Origin: Grifola frondosa
Taxonomy: Eukaryota; Basidiomycota; Agaricomycetes; Polyporales; Grifolaceae
Length of the DNA stretch: 64,000 nt
Direction of reading: 5' to 3'
NCBI GenBank assembly: GCA_001683735.1
Contig: LUGG01000004.1
Location: forward strand, 1,488,001 to 1,552,000
Shown: positions 1-13,075 of the stretch, in pieces
How positions within the stretch are numbered: the first letter of the stretch is position 1
Layout of the letters: each line of letters opens with the position of its first letter
Notes under the pieces: generated by a model
Seen by the model: only the letters and a program-made list of their open reading frames with translations
What the model was told of the DNA's origin: nothing
The model's database searches: none
Translations under genes and position numbers: made by a program

Positions 1-216
1 CTCGTTTGAAATTGGATGGTTTTAACGCAATGGCACCCGCATCACCTACAGGACCTACTACCACCGGTGTTCCCAGGCGGACAAGGCGTAGAGAGATTCT
101 GATACTATAGGGAGTTAGAAGACGCTGTCGCTGCCGAAGAAGCTTCAATACGGAGTATGGATTCTATCGCAGAAAGCACCACGCTTTTGGATTCGGATGA
201 TGCAAACTCGAGCTAG
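1..216 (+). CDS. 3' end of an unidentified gene
   Basis: A reading frame enters from outside the window and ends at a TAG at 214-216. Its last residues are acidic and serine-rich (ELEDAVAAEEASIRSMDS, then LLDSDDANSS). An upstream stretch rich in Pro, Thr and Arg lies in another frame, so either an intron or one more single-base error separates them near 105-112. No family is recognisable from this tail. It converges on the aminopeptidase gene, whose stop is at 436. Confidence 0.35.
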
Positions 217-435
217 ATATCACGTTCTTCGTACTGTATTTGTTGTATACCCCCGTCACGTTGTATCTTACTGCTTTCGACATAACTGCATATCACTTCC
301 TGTAGAATGTATCATCGACGTTTTGTACCGGACTGACTCGATTAATAATTTCATCAGTGATGTTCAAGTACTTTACTAAACACGTCCTGCAAACCACCCT
401 ACGATGACGATGAGGCAATTTTTCGTAGCTTTTGT

Positions 436-3400
436 TTATCGACCCTCCAGCCACGTCGCGATATCCGTAGTTGACCGCTGTTTATAACGTCAAGGATTAT
501 AGTAGAAACGAAGGTAAGGAAGCGCACCTTGACCCAAGCTGCCCTTGCGTGGATATTATCAAGGGTTTGCTGCAAAGACATCTCATACTTGGACGTATCT
601 TTATCCTGCAAGGCGATCTCAGTGCCAGTATTACGGGAGGAAATCCGAAGACTACCTTGAAATAGTCAAGAGTATCTTGGTAATCCTCTTCAGAAGACAG
701 CGCATTGAAGGAAATCTGCGGAATGCTCGGTGTCATGATAGGCGTCGTGCGAGTCTGAGATAAATCTTCATACCTCAATCAGCCGGATGAGACTGAAATT
801 ACCCGTATACCGCTTCTCAAACTGGGGACGAAAAAATTGTAACAGGCATTACTGATGTTCCAAAACGAGGGTGAACATACCACATCGTAGTGCTCTTTAA
901 AGGCTGTTGCCAGATATCTTCTAGTTTTAAAATTCCGCTGCAGTCCATAGAAATAGTAAAACGTGTCTTGGTCACGGGCATCTGTGAGTATGAAACGGAA
1001 TGTTTCTGCGGCGAGGTCTATGCCTTCAGAAGCCCCATTGCGAGCATGGCCGCTCTGCCTGACGCAGGATTTTGGGGTTTGGCAGCGATGCTCTTCACTG
1101 CCTCCCATTCCTCGCGACCACCGTATTGAACAGCCTCAAAAAATATAAGTAGTGGTGCAATGGTGTGATAGATTGCTCACTGTTTTGTATGTTATAGCCA
1201 CCAGATCTGGCGGGATACCAGAACTATCACCGGTCTTCATATAATGAGCAAAGCGGATGGTGAGCTCCTTGATCACTCTGTGAAGGCTTCAGCGAAATGT
1301 TTTAGAATCACGGGACAACGTGAGCACTCTTTATCTCCTCCGGCAGCGGCTTGTTCAATGGCCTTGGTTCTTAATTGACGGGTGTCAACAGACTCGTCGT
1401 CAGAGTATTCGAAGCCAAGTCGATGAACGATTGGAACAAATAATTCCTGCACGTGGCTCAAAGTTAGGGTTTGTAGTTTGTTTCAAATAAACATCTACGA
1501 ACGTTGCGGAAGTTGTTCAGCAGCTCAACAACATGCGAGTTTTCCCACCACGTTGAGACGATCCGATCGATATTGATCGCAATGCTCTCCCAAACAAGAT
1601 CTGGGCACAAGTACCTTGAATGCATGATATGAGTATTCATGAAAACATTGCAAACTCACATTCGTTCTCGTCTCGCAAGATCTCTATAAGGCCCAGTGCG
1701 CTGCTGACGTTCGAGAAGCCCGCTTTTGCAAGTGTCAAGGCATCATATACTAAACCTATGCGATCTTCTGCCGAAAACGGCGACGGAGACTTGGTAGCAA
1801 CGTGTCCAATCGCTTTGAGTCTCTCTGATGAATACAAAACACTGACTGTGGATATCAATGTCAGTGAAATACACACCCGAACAGCGACAGCTGCATACAG
1901 AAACCGACGGTTCCCGCGTTGAGCTTGAAGGGCCTGCTTGTGTCAATAGGTATGAACATCTCGCGCTGATCTAGGATGATTTCTTTATCGATGACCACGT
2001 CTCCCCGCTCAGAGACTGTCAAAATGAAAAGAGGGACAGTCCTAGGTAGTCGTGATGAGCCATACGGACATACAGGATTTTGGCCAGCTCACCAGATCGT
2101 CTCATTGTCCTTTGGCTCCGCAGGGCCTGTCTCCAAAAATCTATCTTGGCGGACATGGATGCCGTTCGGACGCTCAGCTACTGTAATGACGGGGTAACCC
2201 ATCTTGCGAGATCAAGGTTAAATTGAGAGGAGATCCCATAGGCTCCATCAAATACCTTCTTAACCCAGTTGTCCATCATCTTGGGAATGTCAAGGTCTAT
2301 ACATAAAACCTTATTGAGTTCAAACATGAGGGGTTGATGTACGGATCGACGATCACCAGTTGCAGCTTGGATACCTTCCCATAGATCCTTCGTGACGCTA
2401 TTCTTATACAGGTGGTTCTTCAGGTATATTGACACTCCTTTGAGGAATCGCGCCTCTCCAACATAATTTGACAGCATCCTTAGAACTGTGCAATGAAAAC
2501 GTTCATCATGGTATCACGATATCAAGAAATCGAAGACTACCTGAGGCGGCCTTGGCATAAGACAGATGGTCGAAAATCTGTACCACACGATTATTATTAA
2601 TCACGATTACATTGTAATGAAATGCCACTCACCTGGTTGATCATTAGCATCAGGACATTCTACCTCGATGGGTGTGAAGACAACTTGGCATCGAGCGCGA
2701 GGGCACTATTGAGAGACGAGCAGATAAATTCCGAATGCACCTTCCACTCGGGGAAGATCCTATAATGAATGCTCAGCCATTTAATTAAACGTCTATATAA
2801 ATATTACTTGCTTATCAAGGATGATCACTTCGCCCATCTGGTAACATAAACAACGCTGTCAATCGACCTGCTACTAAAAGTGGTTGCAGAAATCACCAAC
2901 CAGAGTTGCAAAGCCTTCGTTGAGATACAAGTTATCCCACCAGGCCATAGTCGTAATGTTACCGAACCTGCCATACATAGATCGGTTGGCAACCATGTGC
3001 TGTAAAGAAAGCCTACTGACCACATATGAGCAACTTCATGGCTTTGCGTGCTGGCGACCAGTTTCTTCGCTCTCAAATCCGCCTTTTCAGGGTCGAGAAG
3101 AAATGCACTTGTTCGCCCTGTAATCAGTCCCTGGTGGTGGTTCAGTCATGCCTGACTCATTTCAAAACCCCGCAGAAAGCCGTACCAATTCTCCATAGCG
3201 CCTGAGGACATTCTCGATATCAACCAAAAGGGACGATCCTCCAAAAAAACTCACCGGAGTCAAAGTCATGCGCCTATTAACCGAATGAGATGTACTTCAT
3301 CAAGAAATGATAAAACAGGTACGAACGACTAAGGTATCCAATTTTGGCAGCGGATATTCTATATCGAACACTTGCTCGTAGTTGGGAGCACCTTCCGCTT

Positions 3401-4459
3401 CACATCGAGGGCAAATTGCGCCTGGTGCAAGATATCGGGCGTGGCTGCGATGGTGGTTCTTGATATAAGAAATCTCGACGGACATACAAGGTAGTCGTGC
3501 GTACCATATATGCGCAGCGGACGAACTTTGCCACTGAGAGGGCTCCTGTAAGAACTCTCCAAATACTTGAGGTGTCCATTTGCATAGGCAACTAGATACG
3601 TTGAGACCTACGGTCGAAGGTGAAGTTCAGAAACGCAAAAGGCGACAAGATCGACCAGCTACGTACAGGCGGAGTGGTTGCGAATTGGGTGACCTTCCAC
3701 TGTTCAGCTGGATCATCAATAGACAACGACGCGAATTTCTTTGACAACCATGAATTATCCTGTGGTAAACCGGGCTTATAGATCTCCTCCGATATTACGG
3801 GCATGTTGCTCAAATTAACAGTGTCTGCACGCGAGATGAGAGTGATATCAAATGTGGCCTTGAGCAGAGGCTCATCCCAGCAAGGAAAAGCCCTTCTCGC
3901 GGCTGTCGGCTTCCTCGATAGTGAGCAAAGATACTAAATGACATCTTGTGCTAAAGTTACCTCAAATTGCGTCAGACTGTAGTACTTCGTCTTATCCTCG
4001 TTCCCTCCAGAAGAACGATAGTAACCAAGCATGTTAGAAGTCAAGTCACCGTCGAAGGCAATTTTCAGCTGAGCCTTCGACTTGGCGGGAAGGGAGGTGG
4101 CGAATGTGAAGGAACCACGTTCCAATCCCGAATCGAAGGCGCGAGATGGATGAGTTTGTTCCAACCGTAATGCTTCGGAAAAAAGAGAAACTTCTCCGAT
4201 GTTCAAGTCTGCCGTGTTGAGCACAACAGTTGAGGTCTCTGTGTTAACATCCAGACTAATCGGAACACGCAGACGGGGGTGAACACGGCTAACAACATCG
4301 TCATAATCATGGTACACACAGAATTTCAACCGTGCCGTCAAACTTGGAATTGACCAAGTCAGTCCGAACGGTCAGGTTGTAATGCGTGGGTTTCACAGAT
4401 GTCGGTAGGCGATAGTTGGCTTGATCATCCGGAGGAGAGGGCGGAGTGAAAGATGCCAT
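436..4459 (-). CDS. M1-family zinc aminopeptidase (Aap1/Ape2, puromycin-sensitive type)
   Basis: Predicted zinc metallopeptidase removing N-terminal amino acids from peptides, probably cytosolic. The start is ATG at 4459 (MASFTPPSPPDDQANYRLP); the family N-terminus follows (KPTHYNLTVRTDL). The zinc site is split by an intron: HEVAHMW near 3030, then, after an intron closing with CAG, FGNITTMAWWDNLYLNEGFAT; the NEGF glutamate is the third zinc ligand. Further exons give IFPEWKVHSEF, MLSNYVGEARFLKGVSIYL (about 2477), MDNWVKKV, DARDQDTFYYFYGLQ (about 960) and the C-terminal SLQQTLDNIHARAAWVK, ending at 436 after a last intron. The family's usual length of about 880 residues fits. One frame break lies at about 2670, where a CCC run is one base short between SSH and IEVECPDAN. 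I read this as an assembly error, because every catalytic motif is intact. Confidence 0.9.
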
Positions 4460-5102
4460 AGTAATGTGGGACGCAGCAGTGGAATGATTTCGAATATATG
4501 GGCACAGTCGTGATAGCGATGGATGGGTTGATGCCAAAGCCGAGGCAGTACAGAGGGATAAAGACTTCCGGGGTGGCTGTAATCTGAAAGCACTAGAGAC
4601 TAGTGTGCGCTGCAAGCCGTAGTCGGCAACTGGAAGCGCAGGTGGCCCAGGTTTGCAAGTAATGCCTCCACAAGACAAGCGTAGAAACGGCCATCCCGTG
4701 TAGAGCCGGCCTGCTGCAACCAGGACCATCAAAAGTACTTGTACAAAATACTCAAGATGAGCCGACGACTCCAAGAGTCAATAGGTAATTATATTAGAGG
4801 ATAAGTAATACAACTTACTATCCGAGTAAATACTTGGATAAAGGTGGAGAATGGGTTTTTATAGCGTCGATAGTATCGATAAGTAAACGCTATAAATACA
4901 GAGCGGAGACGGCAATCGCGGCATGACTACAAGGCTGTGAAGACCGCAGCGGGCAGCTCATTGTTGGTCATCGTCGTCGCTACTTCGTCCAGCATTCGAC
5001 CACTTATTCAGTCTTGATTGACCCATCTCAGTCGTTTCCCGCTAGCTGTCTCCTCGGTTTGTTTCTGCCCATTGGCTAGGGCCGCAGATTCGTTCTAGCA
5101 CC
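4460..5102. promoter_or_regulatory. Divergent intergenic region between aminopeptidase and RSP5
   Basis: About 640 bp separate two divergently transcribed genes. No conserved coding frame is visible. The half next to RSP5 is pyrimidine-rich (5030-5100), as is common upstream of basidiomycete start codons. An imperfect AT-rich stretch lies at 4780-4900. I see no clear TATA box. Confidence 0.4.
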
Positions 5103-8063
5103 ATGTCCGCCTCTCAGAGCGCACCGTATGTCCCCCGTACTATCCTCCTTTTCCTTCTGCCAAGCTGACCATCGTAACAGGAAGAAGATCAGGATAACGG
5201 GTCAGTCGATCTGCTATGTTGCAATATTTCTGCCTCATTCACCCTGATTATATGTTCCCAGTTGTCGCTGCTGATGGCCTGTCCAAACGAGAGGTCTTTC
5301 GTCTCCCAGATCCCTTTGCTGTAATCACCGTGGATGCCGAACAAACCCACACCACCAGTGTCATTAAGAAGACTTTGAACCCTTACTGGAACGAGAGCTT
5401 CGATATGTGAGCTTTGTGCAATTTCTTCCACAATTGCATCCTAAAATGTTTCACAGCACTGTCAAAGATTCCTCTGTCATTGCCGTGCAGATTTTCGATC
5501 AGCGCAAGTTCAAAAAACGGGATCAAGGTTTCTTAGGTGTCGTCAATGTACGAGTCAGCGATGTCATCGACCTGGAGCTAGGGGGCCATGGTATGTCGTG
5601 TATCGGTTATGCAAAGACGCTCATTGATGTCTTCTTTAAACCAGAGATGCTCACTCTGGATCTGAAGAAATCAAACGACAATCTCGTCGTTCATGGTAAA
5701 CTCATCATATACCTCTCCACGAATGTCACCCAACCTATCAGCAATCCTGGACCTTCGCAACTTAGCGGGGTGACTGAAGCTCTTGCTGGTTTATCACTTA
5801 ACGCCGGGTTCTCCCGCTGCAAGTAACAGCAATTTAGCTGCTGGCGGTAATCTCTCTCGTACCCCCAGCGCCACTGCTCCGGCATCCCATGTTCCTATGC
5901 CCACTCCTGTTGTCGCTCCTGCGACCGCTGAACCAGAACAACCACTGTCTCAAGCACCCCTCACCACGCGACCTGTGATTCGGGAGGCGCTCGTTACTTC
6001 CACTTCACAGTCAGCTCCTCAGGTGGCCAATGCCAGTGCCACCGCTCAGACCGCATCGAACAACAACGCCCAGATGCGCAATTTCAATCCACATGAAGAT
6101 CAACATGGACCTCTTCCCCTGGCTGGGAGCGCCGAATCGACCCCCTCGGTCGCACCTACTATGTCGACCACAACACGCGCAGCACCACATGGCACAGGCC
6201 ATCGGCGAACCAAACCGTCAATACCCATACTCAGGACGGCGAGACCAACGCTGCCCGCGATCAGCACAATCGTCGCATCCTCGCCGACGATATGCTGGAG
6301 GCTAATAACACCGGCGTCAACCGGACTGGGTCAGTGGCTGCACAGGATCAGACTAACACAGCAGCTGCTGCTCTCGCTGCGGGTACCAACATGACAACCT
6401 CTGGTGTAGGACAACTTCCTGCTGGGTGGGAGGCGCGGTACACCCCTGAAGGTCGCCCGTACTATGTGGACCACAACACCCGCACCACTACATGGGTGGA
6501 TCCTCGTCGCCAGACAATTATCCGTGTCATGGGCCCGAATGGACAGAACTCTGCTCTGCAGCCGCAAACGATCTCTCAGCTTGGCCCTCTGCCATCCGGA
6601 TGGGAGATGCGTCTTACATCCACCGCTCGCGTATACTTCGTCGACCACAATACGAAGACGACGACATGGGACGACCCTCGTTTGCCTTCGACGTTGGATG
6701 CCAACGTGCCGCAATACAAGCGTGACTTCAGGCGGAAACTCATCTACTTCCGCAGTCAACCTGCCATGCGTGCTCAACCTGGTAACTGCCAGGTCAAAGT
6801 CAGGCGCAACACATCTTTGAAGATAGTTATGCGGAGATCATGAGGCAGACCCCTAATGACCTTAAGAAGCGGCTGATGATCAAGTTCGATGGCGAAGATG
6901 GTCTGGATTACGGAGGCTCTCCAGGTGTGTTGTTTCATTGTCCCATTATTGTCGACGAATGTCTTGACGTGCGTTCCAGAGAATTTTTCTTCTTGCTATC
7001 ACACGAAATGTTTAACCCTTTCTACTGTCTTTTCGAATACTCCGCACACGACAATTACACCCTCCAGATCAACCCGGCCTCGGGAGTTAACCCTGAGCAT
7101 CTGAATTACTTCAAGTTCATCGGTCGATGCTTGGGCCTGGGCATCTTCCATCGCCGCTTCTTGGATGCTTACTTCATCACCGCATTCTACAAGATGATCT
7201 TGAAGAAGAAAGTGACACTCGCGGATCTTGAGAGTGTAGACGCGGAGCTTCATCGCGGTTTGACCTGGATGCTGTAGGTGTTCACTTGCGTCGATCCTTA
7301 CACGTATTAACCATCTGGGCAGCGATAACGATATCACTGACGTCATCGACGAGACGTTCACGACCACGGAAGAGCGTTTCGGCGAGATGGTCGTTGTGGA
7401 CCTCAACCTGGAGGAGCAGATGTTCCGGTGACTGAAGAGAACAAGAAAGACTATGTAAGCCGTGGTGGAGTATCGTATCTCCAAGCGTGTGAAGGAGCAG
7501 TTCGACGCGTTCATGTCAGGCTTCAGCGAGTTGATCCCGCAGGACCTCATCAATGTCTTCGACGAGCGCGAATTGGAGCTTCTGATCGGCGGTATGTCCG
7601 AGATCGACGTGTAAGCACAGACATGTTTCCGTGGCCGTCGTCGTCGAATATTGACTTGTATTTTAGTGATGATTGGAGCAAGTTCACGGACTACCGTGGA
7701 TACGAGGTCAACGACGAGGTCGTCCAGTGGTTCTGGAAGTGCGTGCGAAGTTGGCCGCCGGAGCGCAAGTCCCGCCTGCTGCAGTTCGCAACAGGCACGT
7801 CTCGTATTCCCGTCAATGGATTCAAGGATCTGCAAGGCTCCGACGGCCCTCGACGTTTCACTATCGAGAAGTCTGGCGATCCAACCAGCTGCCCAAGAGT
7901 CACACCTGCTTTAATCGTATTGACCTCCCGCCTTATAAGGATTACAACACTTTGGAGCAGAAGTTGACTCTTGCTGTCGAGTAAGTGTATCATGTTTATG
8001 ATGTGTCTCACGGAAATACTGATTCGTCCCCCCAGAGAGACGGTTGGATTCGGTCAGGAATAG
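5103..8063 (+). CDS. RSP5: NEDD4-type HECT E3 ubiquitin ligase Rsp5
   Basis: C2-WW-WW-WW-HECT ubiquitin ligase acting at membranes in endocytosis, transporter sorting and many other routes. The start at 5103 gives MSASQSAP, then an intron. C2 domain exons follow ([42 protein letters not shown]). Next comes a Ser/Pro/Ala-rich linker and three WW domains near 6110-6210, 6415-6515 and 6590-6690 (each GWE ... Y/FVDHNT ... W). The HECT domain runs from about 6720; its active-site cysteine is in [11 protein letters not shown] (about 7900) and the gene ends ETVGFGQE at 8063. The frame breaks at about 5806 (GGG), 6116 (CCCC, inside WW1), 6813, 7408, 7455 and 7885. In each case the family sequence resumes in another frame one base later or earlier. 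Six lesions in a gene expected to be essential point to assembly error, not a pseudogene. Confidence 0.95.
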
Positions 8064-9094
8064 ATGCCTGCTTTCTCATATCACGTTCTTCCTTTACTTC
8101 GGATTGTCCTCATATTGTTTCTTACGATACTTCACTCTGTCATTATGTCGAGCCGACCCACAGGTAGCTCTACCCCGTTCATCTATGGTTGTCGTTGCCA
8201 TCCCGACGTTCTAATATTGTACATTTTTAGTTCGACCATGATGCTTCCTCTGTTCTTGTTGTGTTTATAACTATCGACGTGTGATATGTAGGGCAAACGC
8301 ACCTTGCGACTGTGATACACGTGTTTCCGTTCTACATTTCGTGACGAGCGATGTGTTGCAGCCGCTATCGACTGATTGATACTACCTTGCGTCAGCAATT
8401 ATGATGGCATGGCTTCCGACTCATGTAAGAGTCAAGTGGTTCTGTAGCTCGTACTCTACGGCCATAGCCACAACCAGATCTCAGATCTCCAACTTGCTTC
8501 CTGCATTACCACTGAGTCACCTGAGTGAATGTTCCACAGTGGATATTTGCCACATTCGACATTGACCGCTGGTAGAAACTGTATCTGACACTTTGAACGG
8601 GAGCGACCTTTACAAGTGGTTATCTCCACCCTTCAGTCGCAACTGAAGACGAGAATACTGCTGAGGTATCACCTGGTCGTATCAGATCAAAAGCGAAAAA
8701 CATCCCGGTGTGTAGGCTAGCGGCCATTTGCTCATATACTAGTCAATTGGCATGGCTCACCCTAGCTCGGCTTACTAGCATATAGCAACCTGACCGAGGC
8801 CCACACAAGTATGAGCTTGTCGATGAACGGCTTATACAAGTTCTCTCACCACAGAGTTCACAACTCTTTTTAGCTTCAAGGGATATATCATTTTTCGCGG
8901 ACTCTAGGTGTCAAGCATTGGCGCATAGTGCACCCGGCCAGCGCACGATGTCTTCTGGTGGTTCTCGAGATGTGACGACTGAATGTACGTCATGGTTTCC
9001 GATAGTTTCCAACATCGCTCCATGCACTCACGATACATAAACGTAGGCCCGTTCCTTCATTGTCTAATTCTGATTACCCGCTATTTCCGTTATG
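8064..9094. other. Intergenic region, no gene recognised
   Basis: About 1 kb between the RSP5 stop and the next gene. Open frames here are short, overlap each other and show no family resemblance. It presumably holds the RSP5 3' UTR and the promoter of the DJ-1-like gene. I see no repeat or RNA gene. Confidence 0.4.
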
Positions 9095-9933
9095 ATGTCT
9101 GGAAAGGTTTTGATCATCCTCCCGATGCACACTCTTTCCCTATCCATAATTCCGACGGGTCAACCATTCAAGAACAGGCTGGCTTCTCCCTCACAGAACT
9201 AGCCAAACCGCTCGGCCAGTTGCTAGATGCAGGCTACGATGTTACAGTGAGTCCATGCCCTCCTTATAAGCCCCACTGTTGGTAAGAGTTAGTTCGCATC
9301 CCCAGACGGCAAGTCGCCCAATGTCGACCTCACCTACTTTGGGAACTGGTGGGCCTAAGAACAAAGAGAACGACAACTTGGTCAAGATGGAGGTCGAGAA
9401 CAATCTGAAGTCGGCGCGGCCATTCGGCTCCATCACGGACGCAGAGCTTGAGTCCTTCTCTGGCATCTTCGTGCCCGGAGGCCATGCGCCCATCTCCGCC
9501 CTTGGCCACAATTCGAGCTGGGGCGCATTCTACTCCACTTCCACAACGAACACAAGCCAGCCGGTGAGCCGTCTTCAATAAATTTATTTCAGTCATGGTG
9601 ACGCCGCCGTCCAGCGGCGCTATGTCATGGCCCTTTTGCTCTTATGTCCACCATTGAATACGCACCGAACTTTGAGTTGCCGGGCTTTGCTCAAAATGGA
9701 TGCAAGCTCACCTCATGGTCCGATGCGGAGGAAAGACTTGTCGAGAAGATGAAGGGGGGCGAAGTTTTGCCAAGGGTCGAGTCGACGCGTGATGCGGAGG
9801 GCGCAGGTATGACTTCGAATACTAGCAAGAAGATGGGAGGATTAGTGTTGACAGGGAAGTGATCTCAGGTGCGAATCCCATAGCCGTAAATGCTTTGGGA
9901 ACGCAGTTCATCGAGATGTTACGTACGCACTGA
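9095..9933 (+). CDS. DJ-1/PfpI-superfamily protein (class I glutamine amidotransferase-like)
   Basis: Single-domain member of the DJ-1/PfpI superfamily, whose fungal members include Hsp31-like glyoxalases/chaperones and many uncharacterised cytosolic proteins. Seen: MSGKVLIILP at the start, AGFSLTELAKPLGQLLDAGYDVT, an intron, then ASPDGKSPNVDLTYFG, SGIFVPGGHAPISALG, an intron, and the nucleophile-elbow motif ALCHGPFALMS with the likely catalytic cysteine (about 9625). The C-terminus is SVDREVISGANPIAVNALG, ending at 9933. The frame breaks four times (about 9122 in CCC, 9354, 9513 and 9840), each time resuming in the expected family sequence. The CHGP elbow, not a GxC-H-G variant of bacterial amidases, puts it near the fungal ThiJ/PfpI proteins. 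Substrate cannot be inferred. Confidence 0.8.
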
Positions 9934-10103
9934 GCAGTGTAAGAGCAGAGCGAGTGATATATCTCTTTTACTTCTTACTACAGTACGTAGTAATCCAAAG
10001 AAGTCTTAAGATCTGCCGCTTGATTGAGTGTAGCGCGCGTCAAGGAACAGTGTATATGATCGATCGCGATAGCTGGTCTTCACCTTCGCTCACTACACCC
10101 ATC

Positions 10104-11115
10104 ATGGCCGCGAATATCCAAGATGCTATAATGCTACTTGGCGATTCGCTCACCCAGCACGGGTGGAACCCTAGTATGAATGGCTTTGCTGCTCAGCTAG
10201 CTCGTGGGTCATGGTGGTGAATTCATAATCACGTCCTCGAACTTATCATAATCGCCCAGATGCGTACAGCCGCAAGATGGATATCGTAAATCGTGGGTTC
10301 AGCGGCTATAATTCCGAGTGGATTATACCTGCCTTTGAGCAGGTAATGTTACACAGTCTGCCACCCTTCCCCGGACGTGATGATAACAGATATGGTCCGC
10401 AACCAAGTGCTTCGCGGCTCAGCATGAGCAACGGCACGTCCCAAGGTCCGCCTTTTGACGATCTGGCTCGGTGCAAACGACGCTGCGCTGCCTCCGAGAG
10501 CCCAGCATGTGCCCCTGCCTCAATTCAGGGCCAACCTCCATAAGCTTATACACATGGTCACGTCTCCCACGTCGCCTCAATACTCGCCGATACGCGTATT
10601 ATACTCTTGACACCTCCCCCGGTCAACACCTATCAGTGGCGTGCACATAAGGAAGAGAAGACGCCGCCGCAGCAACTGGATCGCGACTTCGAGACGACAA
10701 GAACGTATGCGGAGGCGGTCAAGAGTGTGGCGGTGCAGGCAAGTGTCCCCGTCGTGGACTTGTGGACCAGGATATGGGACGCATGTGGGAGGAGGAACAA
10801 AACTTGAGCGAGTACCTCGTTGACGGGCTGCATCTCAATGGACGTGGATATGCAGTGCGTAGTCATCGCGATGCTAACTCCGTGCTATTCATTTTAGTCG
10901 AATGTAGATTGTCTTTGAAGAACTCATGAAGAGCATTAGCGAACATTACCCCGAGCTTCATTACGACAACCTGCAGAGCGTGTTTGTCTAGTAAGTGTCA
11001 TTGATTATGTCCACTGCAGACTCCGCTGATTTGCAGTAGTTTCGATCTCGTAGAACGTGACCCTGCAAATTATCGTACACTGGTGACCAAGAGAGATGCG
11101 TTTGAGAAGGCCTAG
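10104..11115 (+). CDS. SGNH/GDSL esterase, isoamyl acetate-hydrolysing type (Iah1-like)
   Basis: SGNH-hydrolase cleaving short-chain acyl esters; the closest characterised relative is yeast Iah1, which hydrolyses isoamyl acetate. Seen: start at 10104 with block I LLGDSLTQHGWNP (nucleophile Ser), RGFSGYNSEWI (Gly block), WLGANDAALPP (Asn block), the acetylesterase-like LLTPPPVN, and VDGLHLNGRGYA with the catalytic Asp/His pair near 10830. Introns of about 55-60 bp separate the exons, and the last exon ends KRDAFEKA at 11113-11115. The length (about 260 residues) is normal. Two single-base breaks occur, at about 10590 (CCG GAT collapsed) and about 10790. There is no signal peptide, so it is probably cytosolic. 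Confidence 0.85.
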
Positions 11116-13075
11116 GTTGTAGAGTTACTTGCCGCGATGCTTATTGGGAGTGTGTTGTGTAACGTATATATGAGAAATCACTAGAGGACATCATGGGCTG
11201 TCCAGGTACAATATGCGCAAGAAACTCATGAATGATGAGAATACAGGTCGACGTGACGTACAGAATCCGACAGAGATGGTATATCGAGCAGAACTGGAAC
11301 GCGAAGAAGAGTTGTTGAGAACTCGGCGGTTAATGTTAATGAACTCCTACCTCATGCTTCTATTGGTTCTGTCGACTGTTAGCTCTCCGGCGCGATCGCG
11401 CTCCATAGAAAGCGGAATCAATAATTATTTACTTACGGGACTACAACGCGTATTGACCTGCCCTAAATGCGCCCCTAACGCGTCCCAAACGAACCAGCGA
11501 TGCTCGGGGGAGCAAAGTCCGAGTATGCCTCGGATCCTCGCCAGTTGGAAATTATTCATGTTGTCCCAACGGTCCTTGCAATTGCGCCAAGGCTCGGATG
11601 ACGCTACTGTCATACCTCCGATGGGATATCAAAGGCAGATTAGAACTACAGGATAACAGTGTATAACGATCATCGTCTGTTTGTGGAAATTCAATGGGAC
11701 AAAAACCGGTACTTGATTGGTTGTGTCCAAGGGAATGAGCTGCGCGGTTGCCATGCTGGGCCTTGAGGCCTGAGGGCTGCCGTTCTTCTGCGGACACGCC
11801 TCCCGAGATCCGCATTTCGACAACAATTATTCACGCCCGCAAGATCACGACTGCGTTCTGTCAAACACATAGCAACCCCTGCGAGATATTTCGGGCAAGA
11901 ATGGACGCGTTAAACGCGCCGAGCATTTTTGCGGAGAGCGGAGAGCGCCGCAGCCGTCGGAGAGAGCTGGTTGCATATGGTAGGGTGAAACCGAATGATG
12001 AGCCAAGATCTGGGAAGATGGAATGATGTGGAGGCGAGGCAAGGCCTGGCAAGGCTCGAGGGCTCTGTGGGGAGGGCAGCGCTGGGCAACGGCGGGCAGG
12101 GGCTGGTGAACGTTGCGCCCGTCGCGCCAGAGGTGATTACGTAAGAAAACGAACATGGACCAAATAACGCGCAAACAAATGCCAAGTGCTAGTGGAGGTT
12201 CGGTCTCAGTCTTCCTTGTCCGTCTTGATATTCCTCGGTAACACAACCTTTCATCTCCTTTTCCGCGCGACCCCCACTTCCATTCTGTCCGTACATTTCA
12301 ACGGTGTTTTGTGCGAGAATTGGCCAGACCCAACCGGGTCGGCAGAGGGCAGGTGGACCCACAAGAGACCACAGAGAGTGTTTGTACCGGTTGCCTATTT
12401 GTGGAGGACATTTACTCGTGAGTTCCTCGTGAGAATCTCGCCAGTGCCTCTTGTTCGGCCTCCACCTCGTACTCCTCGTCGCTGACCTTCTCTTCCATCG
12501 CTTTCTCTACATTGTCAAGGCGCGGCTTCCTCCGCCTCACATTCTTTAACGTCTCGAGGTTCGTCTCCTTTCATCCATTTCATTTCTCGATTACTGCAAT
12601 GTGCAAACCATCCATATGCGTCACGTTCCGCGGCTGTTACCTTGTTGCGGTGAACAATGGTTCAAGCTCGATCGCATCTCCCACCCACCTCCCCTACTTG
12701 TCTCTCGTGACATCGCGCGATAACCTCCTGGATACACTGCCTGAACTGACCTTGAAACATTAATTTTTCCGCGTCTCGCGTCTCGGTTATTTCCACGTTG
12801 CTGACCACTTCCGCCTCAACAGTCGGCTGTTATTAAACAAAGCCTAACCCCGCCACATCTCCCGGGCCACTACTCTTGGTTCGTTTCCATATAACTCTTC
12901 GCTTATCTCTTCTCATCCTCTCTTCCTCCTCCCTGCCCGTCGGTAACTTCAACATACTTACCTGCTTTGCCTAATCTTCTCGGCTCTGCCTCAACTGTAT
13001 TCCAACCACGCTCTGGTCTGTATCGATAACACCCGTTGTATCGTCACTGCCCCTCAAAACTCTACGACTCTTGCA
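11116..13075. promoter_or_regulatory. Long region upstream of CDC25 with ACGCGT boxes
   Basis: About 1.96 kb with no recognisable gene. An open frame at 11213-11656 has no family resemblance. Three ACGCGT hexamers, matching the MCB site bound by the cell-cycle factor MBF in other fungi, lie at 11446-11451, 11478-11483 and 11905-11910. The last 600 bp before the CDC25 start are strongly pyrimidine-rich, consistent with a 5' UTR. MBF control is inference only. Confidence 0.35.

Noticed and set aside
5103..8063. Rsp5 as a pseudogene because of six frame breaks
   Set aside because: Breaks are single bases, often in homopolymers, with all domains and the active-site cysteine kept; the same pattern hits many other genes, so assembly error fits better.
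11213..11656. 147-codon open frame upstream of CDC25
   Set aside because: No family features, no splice pattern, and overlapping frames on the other strand of similar length; more likely chance.
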